From positions 2,480,001-2,544,000 of the forward strand of contig NZ_CP048882.1 of the NCBI RefSeq assembly GCF_015910445.1: a DNA stretch of 64,000 nt, read 5' to 3'. The translations under genes and the position numbers were made by a program. A model generated the notes under the pieces. That model made no database searches, was not told where the DNA came from, and saw nothing but the letters and a program-made list of their open reading frames with translations. Of this stretch, positions 28,882 to 37,000 are shown one piece after another. The stretch comes from Streptomyces bathyalis. Its GTDB lineage: Bacteria > Actinomycetota > Actinomycetes > Streptomycetales > Streptomycetaceae. Position 1 is the stretch's first letter, and every line of letters starts with the position of its first letter.

Positions 28882-29160
28882 GTGAACTGTGCAGAGCACG
28901 TTGAGGACGATGTCGATCGCATGCGCCAGCACGTTGCGTGCCAAGAGATGATCTGCCGGGCTCAGGGCACCTTGATGGCGGCACACAACTGCTCGGCACA
29001 GGTGGCCGCGGGCATCCTGACCGGCGTCGCGAGGAGCTCCGGCACCGAACTGCATACAGTGGCCGGAACTGTTGTGACGGTGGCCGAGCAGCATTCCCAG
29101 TCCCCGCCCGAAGCCATACGGGCCGCGATCACCTGTGCGCTGCGCAACGTCCTTTCGTAG
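28882..29160 (+). CDS. Small ANTAR-domain protein
   Basis: A 92-residue product from GTG 28882, which has a purine-rich GAGGTGGGG upstream. ATG 28795 and GTG 28861 are alternative starts. It resembles a minimal ANTAR domain: CRAQGTLMAAHNCSAQVAAG and LTGVARSSGTELHTVAGTVV match the consensus A-x-G-x-L-M then a second helix pair. ANTAR domains bind tandem hairpins in nascent RNA to prevent termination. There is no sensor domain, so another protein may control it. It is convergent with the SpoIIE phosphatase gene. Confidence 0.7.
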   Translation: MNCAEHVEDDVDRMRQHVACQEMICRAQGTLMAAHNCSAQVAAGILTGVARSSGTELHTVAGTVVTVAEQHSQSPPEAIRAAITCALRNVLS

Positions 29161-29211
29161 CGGCCCCGGCAGACCCGGGGGCAGGACGGGCGGGCAGGCG
29201 AGAGCTACGGG

Positions 29212-30492
29212 TCAGACGTCGCGTCCCGACCATGCGGGCCTGGACCACTCCAGGCACAGCACCGTGGCGTCGTCCCTCGGGTCGTGGTCGGTGCGCTCCA
29301 GCACGGATTGCGTGAAGGCACGGACGGCCTCCCGGGGGTGCATCGACCCTGTCTCTTCGATGAGCTCCGTCAAGGTGGCGTGCTCGCCCTCCGGCTCCAG
29401 CATGCCGTCCGTGATGAGTACCAGCCGGTCGCCGGGAAGCAGATCGACGCTCTGGACCCGGTAGGAGGCCTCCGGGGAGATGCCGAAGGGGAGGTCGACG
29501 AGCAGCGTCAGCTCCTCGGCCCGGCCGTCGCGCAGCAGCAGTGGCCACACGTGCCCGGCGTTGATGACGGCGGTCCGGCCGGTGTCGAAGTCCACCGAAA
29601 GCAGTTGTCCGGTGACCATGGCCGGTGCGCCGTGCTCGGCGAGCGCGCGTTTGACCTGCGCCGACTCGTCCATCACGACCCGGTGCTCCTGCACCGCGTG
29701 CTCGACGACCGCCGCGTTGGCGGCCTCCGCCTGGTCGACGAGACCGAGACCTGCGCGACGGGCGTTGCGGATGGCCGCCACGACCACCGACGCGAGCTGT
29801 GCGGCGCGCACGTCATGCCCCATGGCGTCGGTGAGCGAGAGGAAGAGGCCGGTGCGGTTGAGCGTGTAGTCGAAGGTGTCACCGCCGACGTGGGCCGCGG
29901 GCTCCAGCGACCCCGCGACGATGAAGGGTCCCGCGTCGCAGGTGAAGGAGTCGGGCAGCAGGCGGTGCTGGATCTCCGATGCCAGGGAGAGCCGCGTCGT
30001 GCGCCGGCCCCACTCGAAGAGGTCGGTGAAACGCCTGTTGACGATCACGACGTAGGCGAGGGCGTGCGCGGCCTCTCCGAGGAGCTCCAGCGTCCGGTGG
30101 CCGGGAGGGGCGGGCAGAGTCATCTCGAGCAGGCCGATCGAGTCGCCCCTGTCGCTCACCGGCACGACGACCTTCGTGCGGCCTGCCTTCCCCTCCGCGC
30201 CCTCCCCGGGCTCCTCCGGGCTCCCGACCCAGGGCTGCTGAGAGACGATCGCCCTCCCGTAGACGGTGCCCTCCAGGAGCAGCTTCTCCGGGGGACCCGT
30301 GACGCCTTCCTCCGGGGCTCCGGTCAGCCGGACCACCGCGTTCCCTCCGAAGTCGGTGATCAGGAAGGCCACGTCCACCGCGGAGAACTGTTCCTTGAGA
30401 ATGCGCGCGAGTACGGCCACGGACCTCACCGGCGGCGCCACCTGCACGGACTCCAGCAGGTCGCTCAGCCAGTCGGGGTTGTCAGCCACCAT
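29212..30492 (-). CDS. SpoIIE-type PP2C phosphatase with GAF-like N-terminus
   Basis: 426 residues from ATG 30492; the extra codons to 30558 are not supported. Residues about 30-190 look like a GAF-type sensor. The phosphatase domain has RLSLASEIQHRLLPDSFTCD, HVGGDTFDYTLN, LTDAMGHDVRAAQLASVVV, INAGHVWPLLLRDG, LVLITDGMLEPEGE and HDPRDDATVLCLEW. No HATPase follows, in contrast to the phosphatase at 22-24 kb. Probably dephosphorylates an anti-sigma-factor antagonist. Its sequence ends only 52 nt from the ANTAR gene end (convergent). Confidence 0.9.
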   Translation of the reverse strand: MVADNPDWLSDLLESVQVAPPVRSVAVLARILKEQFSAVDVAFLITDFGGNAVVRLTGAPEEGVTGPPEKLLLEGTVYGRAIVSQQPWVGSPEEPGEGAEGKAGRTKVVVPVSDRGDSIGLLEMTLPAPPGHRTLELLGEAAHALAYVVIVNRRFTDLFEWGRRTTRLSLASEIQHRLLPDSFTCDAGPFIVAGSLEPAAHVGGDTFDYTLNRTGLFLSLTDAMGHDVRAAQLASVVVAAIRNARRAGLGLVDQAEAANAAVVEHAVQEHRVVMDESAQVKRALAEHGAPAMVTGQLLSVDFDTGRTAVINAGHVWPLLLRDGRAEELTLLVDLPFGISPEASYRVQSVDLLPGDRLVLITDGMLEPEGEHATLTELIEETGSMHPREAVRAFTQSVLERTDHDPRDDATVLCLEWSRPAWSGRDV

Positions 30493-30662
30493 TCCGCGCC
30501 TTCCCCTCGGCCTGGTGCCCGCCGGGACGGCACCTCCGCTCCGGAGACAGGCAGACACCGCTTCTCACCTGAAGTATCGGCGGGGCCGCTGCGGGGCTGC
30601 GAGGCCTGCTGCGCTGTTCGGGGTGTGCCGGGCCCCGTGCGGGGGCCGCAGGGTGGCGCGGT

Positions 30663-30974
30663 TCACTCCTCGCGCGGCGGGCGGCCCCGGCGCGGATGGG
30701 GCCGGGCGTTGCGGGGCAGACGGCGCGCCTCGGAGAGCGCCTTGCGCAGCAGATAGTCGATCTGGGCGTTGGTGGAGCGCAACTCGTCGGCGGCCCAGCG
30801 CGTGATCGCCTCGTACATGGCCGGGTCGAGCCTCAACAGCACCTGTTTGCGCTGCCGTTGGACCCTGCTGGATCTCTCGCGCGGGGCGTCCGCGGGGCCG
30901 CCGTCCGTGCCGTCCGGGGACGGCACGGACTCCGCGGTCTCCGCGGACCCGTCGCGTTCAGGGGGGTCGGTCAC
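30663..30974 (-). CDS. Small putative DNA-binding protein (ribbon-helix-helix-like) paired with the SPFH gene
   Basis: 103 residues starting at a GTG that overlaps the SPFH stop by GTGA, so the two genes are translationally coupled. After a Pro/Ser/Asp-rich start it has RKQVLLRLDPAMYEAITRWA and ELRSTNAQIDYLLRKALSEA, a strand-helix-helix pattern like Arc/CopG ribbon-helix-helix regulators, then a basic tail (RRLPRNARPHPRRGRPPR). In Streptomyces such a protein commonly accompanies this SPFH gene. It might bind the palindrome upstream of the operon; that is an inference. Confidence 0.75.
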   Translation of the reverse strand: MTDPPERDGSAETAESVPSPDGTDGGPADAPRERSSRVQRQRKQVLLRLDPAMYEAITRWAADELRSTNAQIDYLLRKALSEARRLPRNARPHPRRGRPPREE

Positions 30975-31948
30975 TGGTAGAGGGTCCCCGTGTTCAGCAC
31001 CGGCTGCGGCGAGCGGTCGCCGCAGAGCACGACGAGCAGATTGCTGACCATCGAGGCCCTGCGCTCCTCGTCGAGCTCGACGAAGTCCTGTGCCGCGATA
31101 CGCGTGATGGCGTCCTCGACCATGCCGCACGCGCCCTCGACGATCGTCTTGCGTGCCGCGACCACCGCGCCGGCCTGCTGCCGCTGGAGCATGGCCGAGG
31201 CGATCTCCGGCGCGTAGGCGAGGTGCGTGAAGCGGGACTCGACGATCCTCACCCCTGCCGCCTCCACCCGCACGGTCAGTTCCGCGGCGAGCTTCTCCGT
31301 GATCTCTTCGGCGTTGCCGCGCAGGGAGAGGCCGTCCTCTTCGTGCGCGTCGTAGGGGTACTCGATGGCGATGTGACGCACGGCGGCCTCGGTCTGGGTG
31401 GCGACGAACTCGACGAAGTCGTCCACCGCGAAGGTCGCCTGAGCGGTGTCCTTGACCTGCCACACCACGACCGCCGCGAGCTCGATCGGGTTGCCGTAGG
31501 CGTCGTTGACCTTGAGGACTGCGGTCTCGTGGTTCCGCACACGCGTGGAGACCTTGCTGCGGCTGGTGAGCGGGTTGACCCAGCGCAGGCCGTCGGTGCG
31601 GATCGTGCCGGTGTAGCGCCCGAAGAGCTGGACGACGCGGGCCTCGCCGGGCGCGACCATGTTCAGGCCGCACATGGCGAACACCGAGCCGATGAGCACC
31701 AGTACGCCGACGACGATCAGCGTCGCGCCCGGGCCGACGGAGCCGCCCGACGCGAGGCCGCCGCCGAGGACTATGCCTCCGACGCCCAGGAGGAAGCCGA
31801 TCAGGCCGAGGAGGAGGGCGAGGCCGCCGGGGATGCTGTGCGCGGTGACCTCGCGGACCTCGGGGTCGGGCATCTCGGGGACGTCCTGTGGTTCGAGTTC
31901 CGCGTCGGGTGTCTTCGGTGAGTTATGTGCCGGGTCCTGCGCTGACAT
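30971..31948 (-). CDS. SPFH/band-7 domain membrane protein
   Basis: A 325-residue stomatin/prohibitin-like protein: an N-terminal acidic tail, two membrane helices ([20 protein letters not shown] and [19 protein letters not shown]), then the band-7 domain ([33 protein letters not shown]) and a helical region ([40 protein letters not shown]). SPFH proteins form large membrane rings linked to microdomains and stress. The downstream overlapping gene encodes its small partner. A perfect palindrome lies 61 nt before the start. Confidence 0.92.
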   Translation of the reverse strand: MSAQDPAHNSPKTPDAELEPQDVPEMPDPEVREVTAHSIPGGLALLLGLIGFLLGVGGIVLGGGLASGGSVGPGATLIVVGVLVLIGSVFAMCGLNMVAPGEARVVQLFGRYTGTIRTDGLRWVNPLTSRSKVSTRVRNHETAVLKVNDAYGNPIELAAVVVWQVKDTAQATFAVDDFVEFVATQTEAAVRHIAIEYPYDAHEEDGLSLRGNAEEITEKLAAELTVRVEAAGVRIVESRFTHLAYAPEIASAMLQRQQAGAVVAARKTIVEGACGMVEDAITRIAAQDFVELDEERRASMVSNLLVVLCGDRSPQPVLNTGTLYQ

Positions 31949-32008
31949 AGGGGTTCCCCCGTATCCGTTCGGCCGAGCGGCGGCAGGGTGCCGCCCTCGC
32001 TGTCTAGC

Positions 32009-32024
32009 AAAGTGATATCACTTT
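32009..32024 (-). promoter_or_regulatory. 16-bp perfect palindrome upstream of the SPFH operon
   Basis: AAAGTGATATCACTTT is a perfect dyad, AT-rich against the background, 61-76 nt before the SPFH ATG. It is a strong operator candidate, possibly for the ribbon-helix-helix-like partner (autoregulation) or a GntR/other dimeric repressor. Confidence 0.6.
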
Positions 32025-32035
32025 AGCGCGAAAAC

Positions 32036-32072
32036 ACGGTCCCGGCCAGCATGGGGGCCTGGCCGGAACCGT
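32036..32072 (-). terminator. Rho-independent-like terminator of the ABC operon
   Basis: The arms at 32036-32049 and 32059-32072 form a 14-bp stem with one mismatch and a 9-nt loop. Read on the minus strand the hairpin is followed by GTGTTTTCG, a short T run. It lies 60 nt after the permease stop. Confidence 0.75.
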
Positions 32073-32132
32073 GCGCCGGGGGTGCGGCGGAGTACGGCGG
32101 CCCCCGGGTGGCCCCGGAGACCGCCCGGCGGA

Positions 32133-34595
32133 TCACTCCGTGCGCAGCCCGTCCGGCCGCATCATGCGCCACAGGAACGGCAGGCTGATCAGCGTCACGA
32201 GCGCAATCACCCCCGCACCGGCGGCGGCGGACGGCAGGAAGACGAGCCAGTCCGGCTTCGCGTCGCCGACCATCCGCAACAGCACCCATCCCAGGCCGAG
32301 TCCGAAGACCACCGCCATCCCGATGCCGAGCACCACCGTCAGCGTCGTCTGCCACAACACCGAGGCGCCCAGCGTGGAGCGCCTGGTGCCGAAGGCGACG
32401 AGGACCGACAACTGCCGCTTGCGCTCCCTCAGTTGCTCCAGCATCGAAACGACCATGCTGGCGGCGATCAGCAGCAGCACCGCCATCGACGCAGCCAGTA
32501 CCGCGTTCTTGAGGGCCCGGACTTCCCCGACCGTGTCCTGATCGGCGTTCTCCCAGAGGGTGTAGGACGGGTCGGTGTGGAAGACGGTCGTCCGGAGCGC
32601 CTCCAGGGCCTCGGTGCTGCGTTCCATGAGCACGCCGCCCTGGTACGAGGGGGTGTCCAGCCGCTTCTCGGAGAGCACCGAGGGCGTGACCACCAGGCCG
32701 TCCACAGCTCCGCCGTTCGGCAGCTCGATCCCCTGGACCGTACGGGCCGAACGGGGCACCTTCCAGGCGTACCTGCTCTTGCCGCCGTCGCCCGGAGCCT
32801 TGTCGAGCTTCAGGGGTGTACCGCGCTTCAGCGGAGGCGGCGCGCCTCCCCGCTCCTTGATGAGGCTCTTCGGGGGGCGGACGAGGAAGGAGTCACCGTC
32901 GCGGCACTCGCCGATGCGGGCCACCGCACGGAGCGTCTCACAGCTGCCGACGGTGATGCCGACGCCGTCCTCGACCCCCTTGGCCTCGACCCACGACTGC
33001 AGATAGCCGTGTGCCTTCTCCACGCCCGGGGTGCGCCTCATCCGGTCGGTGAGTTCCCTGGTGTCTGCGGGGGTGGTGTGCGGCCCGTAGATGTCCACGT
33101 AGCTCTTGCCCCGGCTCGCCGCGCTGTCGCTCGTCTGCGAGCTCTCGACGACGGAGAAGAGCAACTGGAGGGCGATCGCCCCCGCCACGGCGACGGTGAT
33201 CCCGCTGACCGCGCGGGTTGCGTTGCCGCTGCTGAGCTGGAGCCTGCGGGTGGCGAGCTGCCAGGAGACCGGTCCGCCGCGGAGCCGGCCCACGATGCGC
33301 TCCACCAGCCACGGCAGCAGCAGGACGATGCCGCTGAGCAGCAGCACCACACCAGAGCTGATCCGGAACTCGTCGACCGAACCGCCGCCGCCGTCCAGCG
33401 ATCCGGCGAGAGGAAGCAGCAGCGCCGCGCCGCCCACCGGGGGCAGCAGGCGCCACCACAGACGCCGCTTGCGCTGCTCGCTCTTGCGCACCAGGCCCAG
33501 CGGTTCGATGGCGACGCCGCGCAGCGCGAAGATGGTGACGGCCACGGCCGTCACGGGCACCCCGGCCACGATCAGCAGCCCGAGCCACAGGCCCGGAGTG
33601 ACGTCCTCCGGGAAGACGCTGATCCGGAACGCCTCGACGTTGCCGATGAACGCCCGCCCCAGCAGGAAGAACCAGCCGCCGAGCACCAGCCCCATCAGTG
33701 CCCCCACCAGCGTCTCGCCCGCCGCCATCCGGCGGGCGCTCGCGATGTCGGCTCCGACGAGCCGCAGCGCGGCGAGTCTGGTATCGCGCTGCTCGCCGCC
33801 GAAGCGTACGGCGGTGGCGATGAAGATGGCGACCGGCATCACCAGCACCGCGCACGCCACGACGACGAGCAGCACCAGCACGGGGTCCATCGGCTCTTCG
33901 TCCTGCGGGCTGCCGAACTTGTTGACCCGTTGGGCCCCTTCGGACACCGACAGGTCGTCCACGCCCTTGTAGAAGGCGAGTTCGTACGGGCCGAGCAGGC
34001 CCTCGTCGCCGATGGTGCCGACGACCTTCGCGTCGAGCCGCTTCCGCAGGTGCTCGCCCTCCGGGGATTCGAGCACTCTCTTCAACGCCGGCGAGACGGC
34101 CATCTCACCGGGTGCCGGTATGTGGTCCAGCCCGGGGGGAGTGGCCGGACTGGACCCCTCGGCCTGCAGCAACCGCCCGTACAACTCGTTGCCGTTCCAG
34201 CGGTTGTTGGCGTCCTTGCCGAGGACCGAGTACGGGCCGCGCTCTGCGCTCTCGCTGCTCTCGTTGAACGCGCCCGAACGCGCCTCGCTGCGGGTGTCGT
34301 TGCCGCGGACGATCTCCGGCACCGCCGCCGCGAGCAGCAGCACGGCGACACCGAGCGCGACGCCCACCGCGGTCAGCAGGGTACGGAGCCACCCCTGCCG
34401 GCCGCCGCTCGTCGCGAAGCGCGCGCCCAGAGCCAGATCGCGAGCCCATTCACGGGGACCGGCGGCACCGCTGCCACGCCCTGGCGCAGCGGTGCCGGTT
34501 CCTCCTGTCCGGGCCGGTCCGGCTGGTCCCGCCGGTCCGGCCTCCCCGGAATGCTCGTCCGCGCGCTGCTCCTCCCTCGTGCCCGCCGCGCTCAC
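32133..34595 (-). CDS. FtsX-like ABC transporter permease
   Basis: An 820-residue permease with duplicated FtsX-type domains. N-terminal cytosolic Pro/Gly-rich segment, a first helix (LLTAVGVALGVAVLLLAAAV), a large extracytoplasmic loop (about 80-230), helices such as LVLLVVVACAVLVMPVAIFI, and a second extracytoplasmic domain (about 490-680). It ends in three helices (AVLAASMAVLLLIAASMVVS, LWQTTLTVVLGIGMAVVFGL, AGAGVIALVTLISLPFLW). The start GTG overlaps the ATPase stop as GTGA. With the ATPase and PadR it forms an exporter, probably for a peptide or toxic compound; MacB-like function is inferred. Confidence 0.92.
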   Translation of the reverse strand: MSAAGTREEQRADEHSGEAGPAGPAGPARTGGTGTAAPGRGSGAAGPREWARDLALGARFATSGGRQGWLRTLLTAVGVALGVAVLLLAAAVPEIVRGNDTRSEARSGAFNESSESAERGPYSVLGKDANNRWNGNELYGRLLQAEGSSPATPPGLDHIPAPGEMAVSPALKRVLESPEGEHLRKRLDAKVVGTIGDEGLLGPYELAFYKGVDDLSVSEGAQRVNKFGSPQDEEPMDPVLVLLVVVACAVLVMPVAIFIATAVRFGGEQRDTRLAALRLVGADIASARRMAAGETLVGALMGLVLGGWFFLLGRAFIGNVEAFRISVFPEDVTPGLWLGLLIVAGVPVTAVAVTIFALRGVAIEPLGLVRKSEQRKRRLWWRLLPPVGGAALLLPLAGSLDGGGGSVDEFRISSGVVLLLSGIVLLLPWLVERIVGRLRGGPVSWQLATRRLQLSSGNATRAVSGITVAVAGAIALQLLFSVVESSQTSDSAASRGKSYVDIYGPHTTPADTRELTDRMRRTPGVEKAHGYLQSWVEAKGVEDGVGITVGSCETLRAVARIGECRDGDSFLVRPPKSLIKERGGAPPPLKRGTPLKLDKAPGDGGKSRYAWKVPRSARTVQGIELPNGGAVDGLVVTPSVLSEKRLDTPSYQGGVLMERSTEALEALRTTVFHTDPSYTLWENADQDTVGEVRALKNAVLAASMAVLLLIAASMVVSMLEQLRERKRQLSVLVAFGTRRSTLGASVLWQTTLTVVLGIGMAVVFGLGLGWVLLRMVGDAKPDWLVFLPSAAAGAGVIALVTLISLPFLWRMMRPDGLRTE

Positions 34596-35359
34596 AGGGC
34601 GCCCGCCATGCTCCGGGCGCGGCCGTCCCGTACGACGACCTCGCGGTCCGAGTAGGCGGCGACCCGCGATTCGTGCGTGACGAGCACGACCGCCGCCTTG
34701 GTCTCACGGGCGGCCTCGGTCAGCAGCTCCATCACGCGCTCGCCGTTGAGCGAGTCGAGCGCGCCCGTCGGCTCGTCCGCGAAGAGCACGCGCGGGCCCG
34801 ACGCGAGCGCACGCGCGACGGCGACCCGCTGACCCTGGCCTCCGGAGACCTCGCCGGGCCGCTTGCGCCGTACGTCCTCGACCTCCAGACGCTCCAGCCA
34901 CGCCGCGGCACGCGACTCTGCCTCCTTGCGGCCGAAGCCCGCGAGACGCAGCGGCAGCGAAGCGTTCTCCAGGCACGTCAACTCGGGCACCAGCTGCCCG
35001 AATTGGAAGACGAAGCCGAAGTCGGAGCGGCGCAGGGCGCTGCGCTTCGCGTCGTTCATCGCGGTCAGCTCCTGCCCGCGGTACGTCACCGTGCCGGCGT
35101 CCGCCTGGACGATGCCGGCGAGGCAGTGCAGCAGCGTCGACTTGCCGGACCCCGAGGGGCCCATGACGGCCACGATCTCACCGGAGCGGATCGAGAAGTC
35201 GGCGCCGTCGAGGGCGGCGGTCGAGCCGTAGGTCTTGTGCAGCCCGCTCGCGGCGAGCAGGAACTCCGAAGCGGTGGACGCGTCCTGGGCCCCGGCCGTC
35301 GCCGTGGACGTCGCGGTCCGCCCGTGTCCCGCCGACGCAGTCGATGTGGTTGACGTCAT
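34592..35359 (-). CDS. ABC transporter ATP-binding protein
   Basis: 255 residues: Walker A VMGPSGSGKSTLL, Q-loop VFQFGQLVPELT, signature EVSGGQGQRVAVARAL, Walker B RVLFADEPTGALDS and H-loop VLVTHESRVA. The first 30 residues are Thr/Ser/Ala-rich. It belongs to the LolD/MacB-type ATPases that work with FtsX-like permeases. ATG 35359 overlaps the PadR stop as ATGA, and its stop overlaps the permease start, so the three genes are tightly coupled. Confidence 0.95.
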   Translation of the reverse strand: MTSTTSTASAGHGRTATSTATAGAQDASTASEFLLAASGLHKTYGSTAALDGADFSIRSGEIVAVMGPSGSGKSTLLHCLAGIVQADAGTVTYRGQELTAMNDAKRSALRRSDFGFVFQFGQLVPELTCLENASLPLRLAGFGRKEAESRAAAWLERLEVEDVRRKRPGEVSGGQGQRVAVARALASGPRVLFADEPTGALDSLNGERVMELLTEAARETKAAVVLVTHESRVAAYSDREVVVRDGRARSMAGAL

Positions 35360-35883
35360 TGCCGTACCTCCGTGGCCAGCTTGTCGAGCCTCGCGGCCGT
35401 CAGCTCCAGCCACCGCAAGTCGGCTTCGAGGTGGAAGAGCGCGTGGTCGCAGATGAGTTGGTCCGCCAGATCCCCACCCTGTTTGCGCTTGGTGAGCTCG
35501 CGCATCAGGCGCAGATGCTCCGCCCGCTGGGTGTCCAGCTGCTCGCCGGCGTCCCGCCCGGTGAGAAGGGCGAGCACGACCTTCGTGTAGAGGGTGCTCT
35601 GCAAGTACGGCTCCGGCTTCTCGGGGCGCGAGAGCCATTCGGCGACGTCGGTGATGCCCGCGTCGGTGATGGCGTACCGCTTCCGTTCGGGCCCGCCGCC
35701 CGGCTCGATCCCGTCGACCTCGACGAGGCCGTTCTTCAGCAGGCGCGACATCGTCGAGTAGACCTGCCCGTAGTGCAGTGGGCGGTCGTGCCCGAAGCGT
35801 TCGTCGAAGGCCCGCTTGAGGTCGTAGCCGTGGCGGGGACCGGACTCCTCCAGGAGGCCTAGCAGCGTGTGGCTGATGGACAT
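35356..35883 (-). CDS. PadR-family transcriptional regulator
   Basis: A 175-residue regulator: N-terminal winged helix (LLGLLEESGPRHGYDLKRAF, VYSTMSRLLKNGLVEVDGIE, RKRYAITDAGITDVAEWLS) and a C-terminal helical dimerisation domain of the PadR-s1/Vir type. It is the first gene of the exporter operon. PadR proteins repress their own operons and release DNA on ligand binding. The palindromic repeats just upstream fit its operator. Confidence 0.93.
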   Translation of the reverse strand: MSISHTLLGLLEESGPRHGYDLKRAFDERFGHDRPLHYGQVYSTMSRLLKNGLVEVDGIEPGGGPERKRYAITDAGITDVAEWLSRPEKPEPYLQSTLYTKVVLALLTGRDAGEQLDTQRAEHLRLMRELTKRKQGGDLADQLICDHALFHLEADLRWLELTAARLDKLATEVRQ

Positions 35884-35891
35884 GGCGGGGA

Positions 35892-35923
35892 CTATACATC
35901 AGGGGTATACATCCCGTGTATAG
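35892..35923 (-). promoter_or_regulatory. Imperfect palindrome with TATAC/GTATA half-sites upstream of padR
   Basis: The 32-bp stretch begins with CTATACA (35892-35898) and ends with TGTATAG (35917-35923), with a third TATACAT in the middle (35906-35912). The half-sites are complementary and lie 9-40 nt before the padR ATG, overlapping where the promoter must be. TATAC-type half-sites are typical of PadR operators (remembered). The AT-rich core may also serve as the -10. Confidence 0.6.
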
Positions 35924-36064
35924 ATTCCGGGAACAGAGCCCTGACCTGCGAATGGTCCCTCAGACCGGGGCCCTTGCCGCCGAGTTGGTCCGCCGCGCCC
36001 GGGTTCCCCGGCGGAGCCGGCGGAGCACGCCGGTCCTCCGCCGGAGGCCGGCCGGACCGCCGGA

Positions 36065-36506
36065 TCAGCGCCCGTCGACGCTCGCGGAGATGCGGTCGCC
36101 GAGGTCCTTGTCGACGTTCCGCCCAGTACTGGAGCGCGCGTTCCAGCACCGGCCTGCTGACGTCGTCGAGCAGATACCCGGAGACGTTGTCCACCAGCCG
36201 GTCACGGGCCGCGCCGTCCAGGACGTGCCGGACCTGTGTGCCCCCTGACCCCAGTCGTCGTCACGGCTGGAAGAGGTCCGCCTCGGTGAACTGGCTGACG
36301 TCGTTCGTGACTTCGAAGGCCCCGCAGGCTCCGGCACCCTTGGCGTGAACCACACGTTCGGGAACCCGTTCCCGGTTGAACTGGGCCATCTTCTCGATCA
36401 CGTAGTGGTCCTGGAGCAGGGTCCGGCCGTCCCGGCCCACGGTGAGCGAGTGCTCGTCGCTCTCGACCGGGATGCCGGCGTTGTTGGTGGTCGTGCGGTC
36501 CGACAT
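36065..36506 (-). pseudogene. Monofunctional catalase remnant with internal deletion and frameshifts
   Basis: ATG 36506 follows a strong GGAGG. The first 81 codons read as a clade-3-type catalase N-terminus (TTNNAGIPVESDEHSLTVG, HYVIEKMAQFNRERVPERVV, HAKGAGACGAFEVTND) and stop after EADLFQP. About 1 kb encoding the haem pocket is missing. The sequence resumes with the C-terminus: a DDWGQ segment, then RLVDNVSGYLLDDVSRPVLE in the original frame, then NVDKDLGDRISASVDGR in another. One base is lost near 36240 and one gained near 36117. No enzyme can be made; only an 81-residue peptide. Confidence 0.88.
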
Positions 36507-36658
36507 GGAGTTTCCTCCCGTGAACGGGTTCGGTGCCCAGGCCCCGCCCGCACGGCCTCGTCCACCGCGGCCGAGCGACTTGGACCAGGTCCAACCCTGT
36601 GCCCCGTCAAAGGAATGGCAGTCACTCGGCACGCTCGCGCAGTAGGTCCGATTGCCGA

Positions 36659-37000
36659 CTACTGACCGCTCACGGAACCCCCGGGCCCCGGGGCCCGGTT
36701 GCGCCCCTTCAGCGCATCGACGAAGGACGACCAGGCACCGGGCCCGAAGACCAGCGCGGGCCCGCGCGGGCGCTTGCTGTCCCGGACGGGAACGACGCCG
36801 ACGCAGCCGCCCCGGGTGCCGTGAGCGACCTCGACGCAGTTGCCGCCCTCCGCGTTGCTGTGGCTGGAGGTCTGCCAGCCCGCGCCTCCGGCGCCGCCAG
36901 GCGCGAGCGCGGAAGGGCGTTCCGTGGCTCGCGGGGCCGTGTGTGCGGCCGCGTGCGCGGCCCCGCGTGCGGCGAGTCGTGCGGTGGCACGTGCGGTCAT
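36659..37000 (-). CDS. DUF397-domain protein
   Basis: 113 residues: an Ala/Arg/His-rich N-terminus and a C-terminal DUF397 domain (WQTSSHSNAEGGNCVEVAHG, GVVPVRDSKRPRGPALVFGP, WSSFVDALK). DUF397 proteins are numerous in Streptomyces and nearly always follow an Scr1-type helix-turn-helix gene, as here (ATGA overlap). They are thought to be toxin-like or regulatory partners of the HTH protein. Activity is unproven. Confidence 0.92.
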   Translation of the reverse strand: MTARATARLAARGAAHAAAHTAPRATERPSALAPGGAGGAGWQTSSHSNAEGGNCVEVAHGTRGGCVGVVPVRDSKRPRGPALVFGPGAWSSFVDALKGRNRAPGPGGSVSGQ

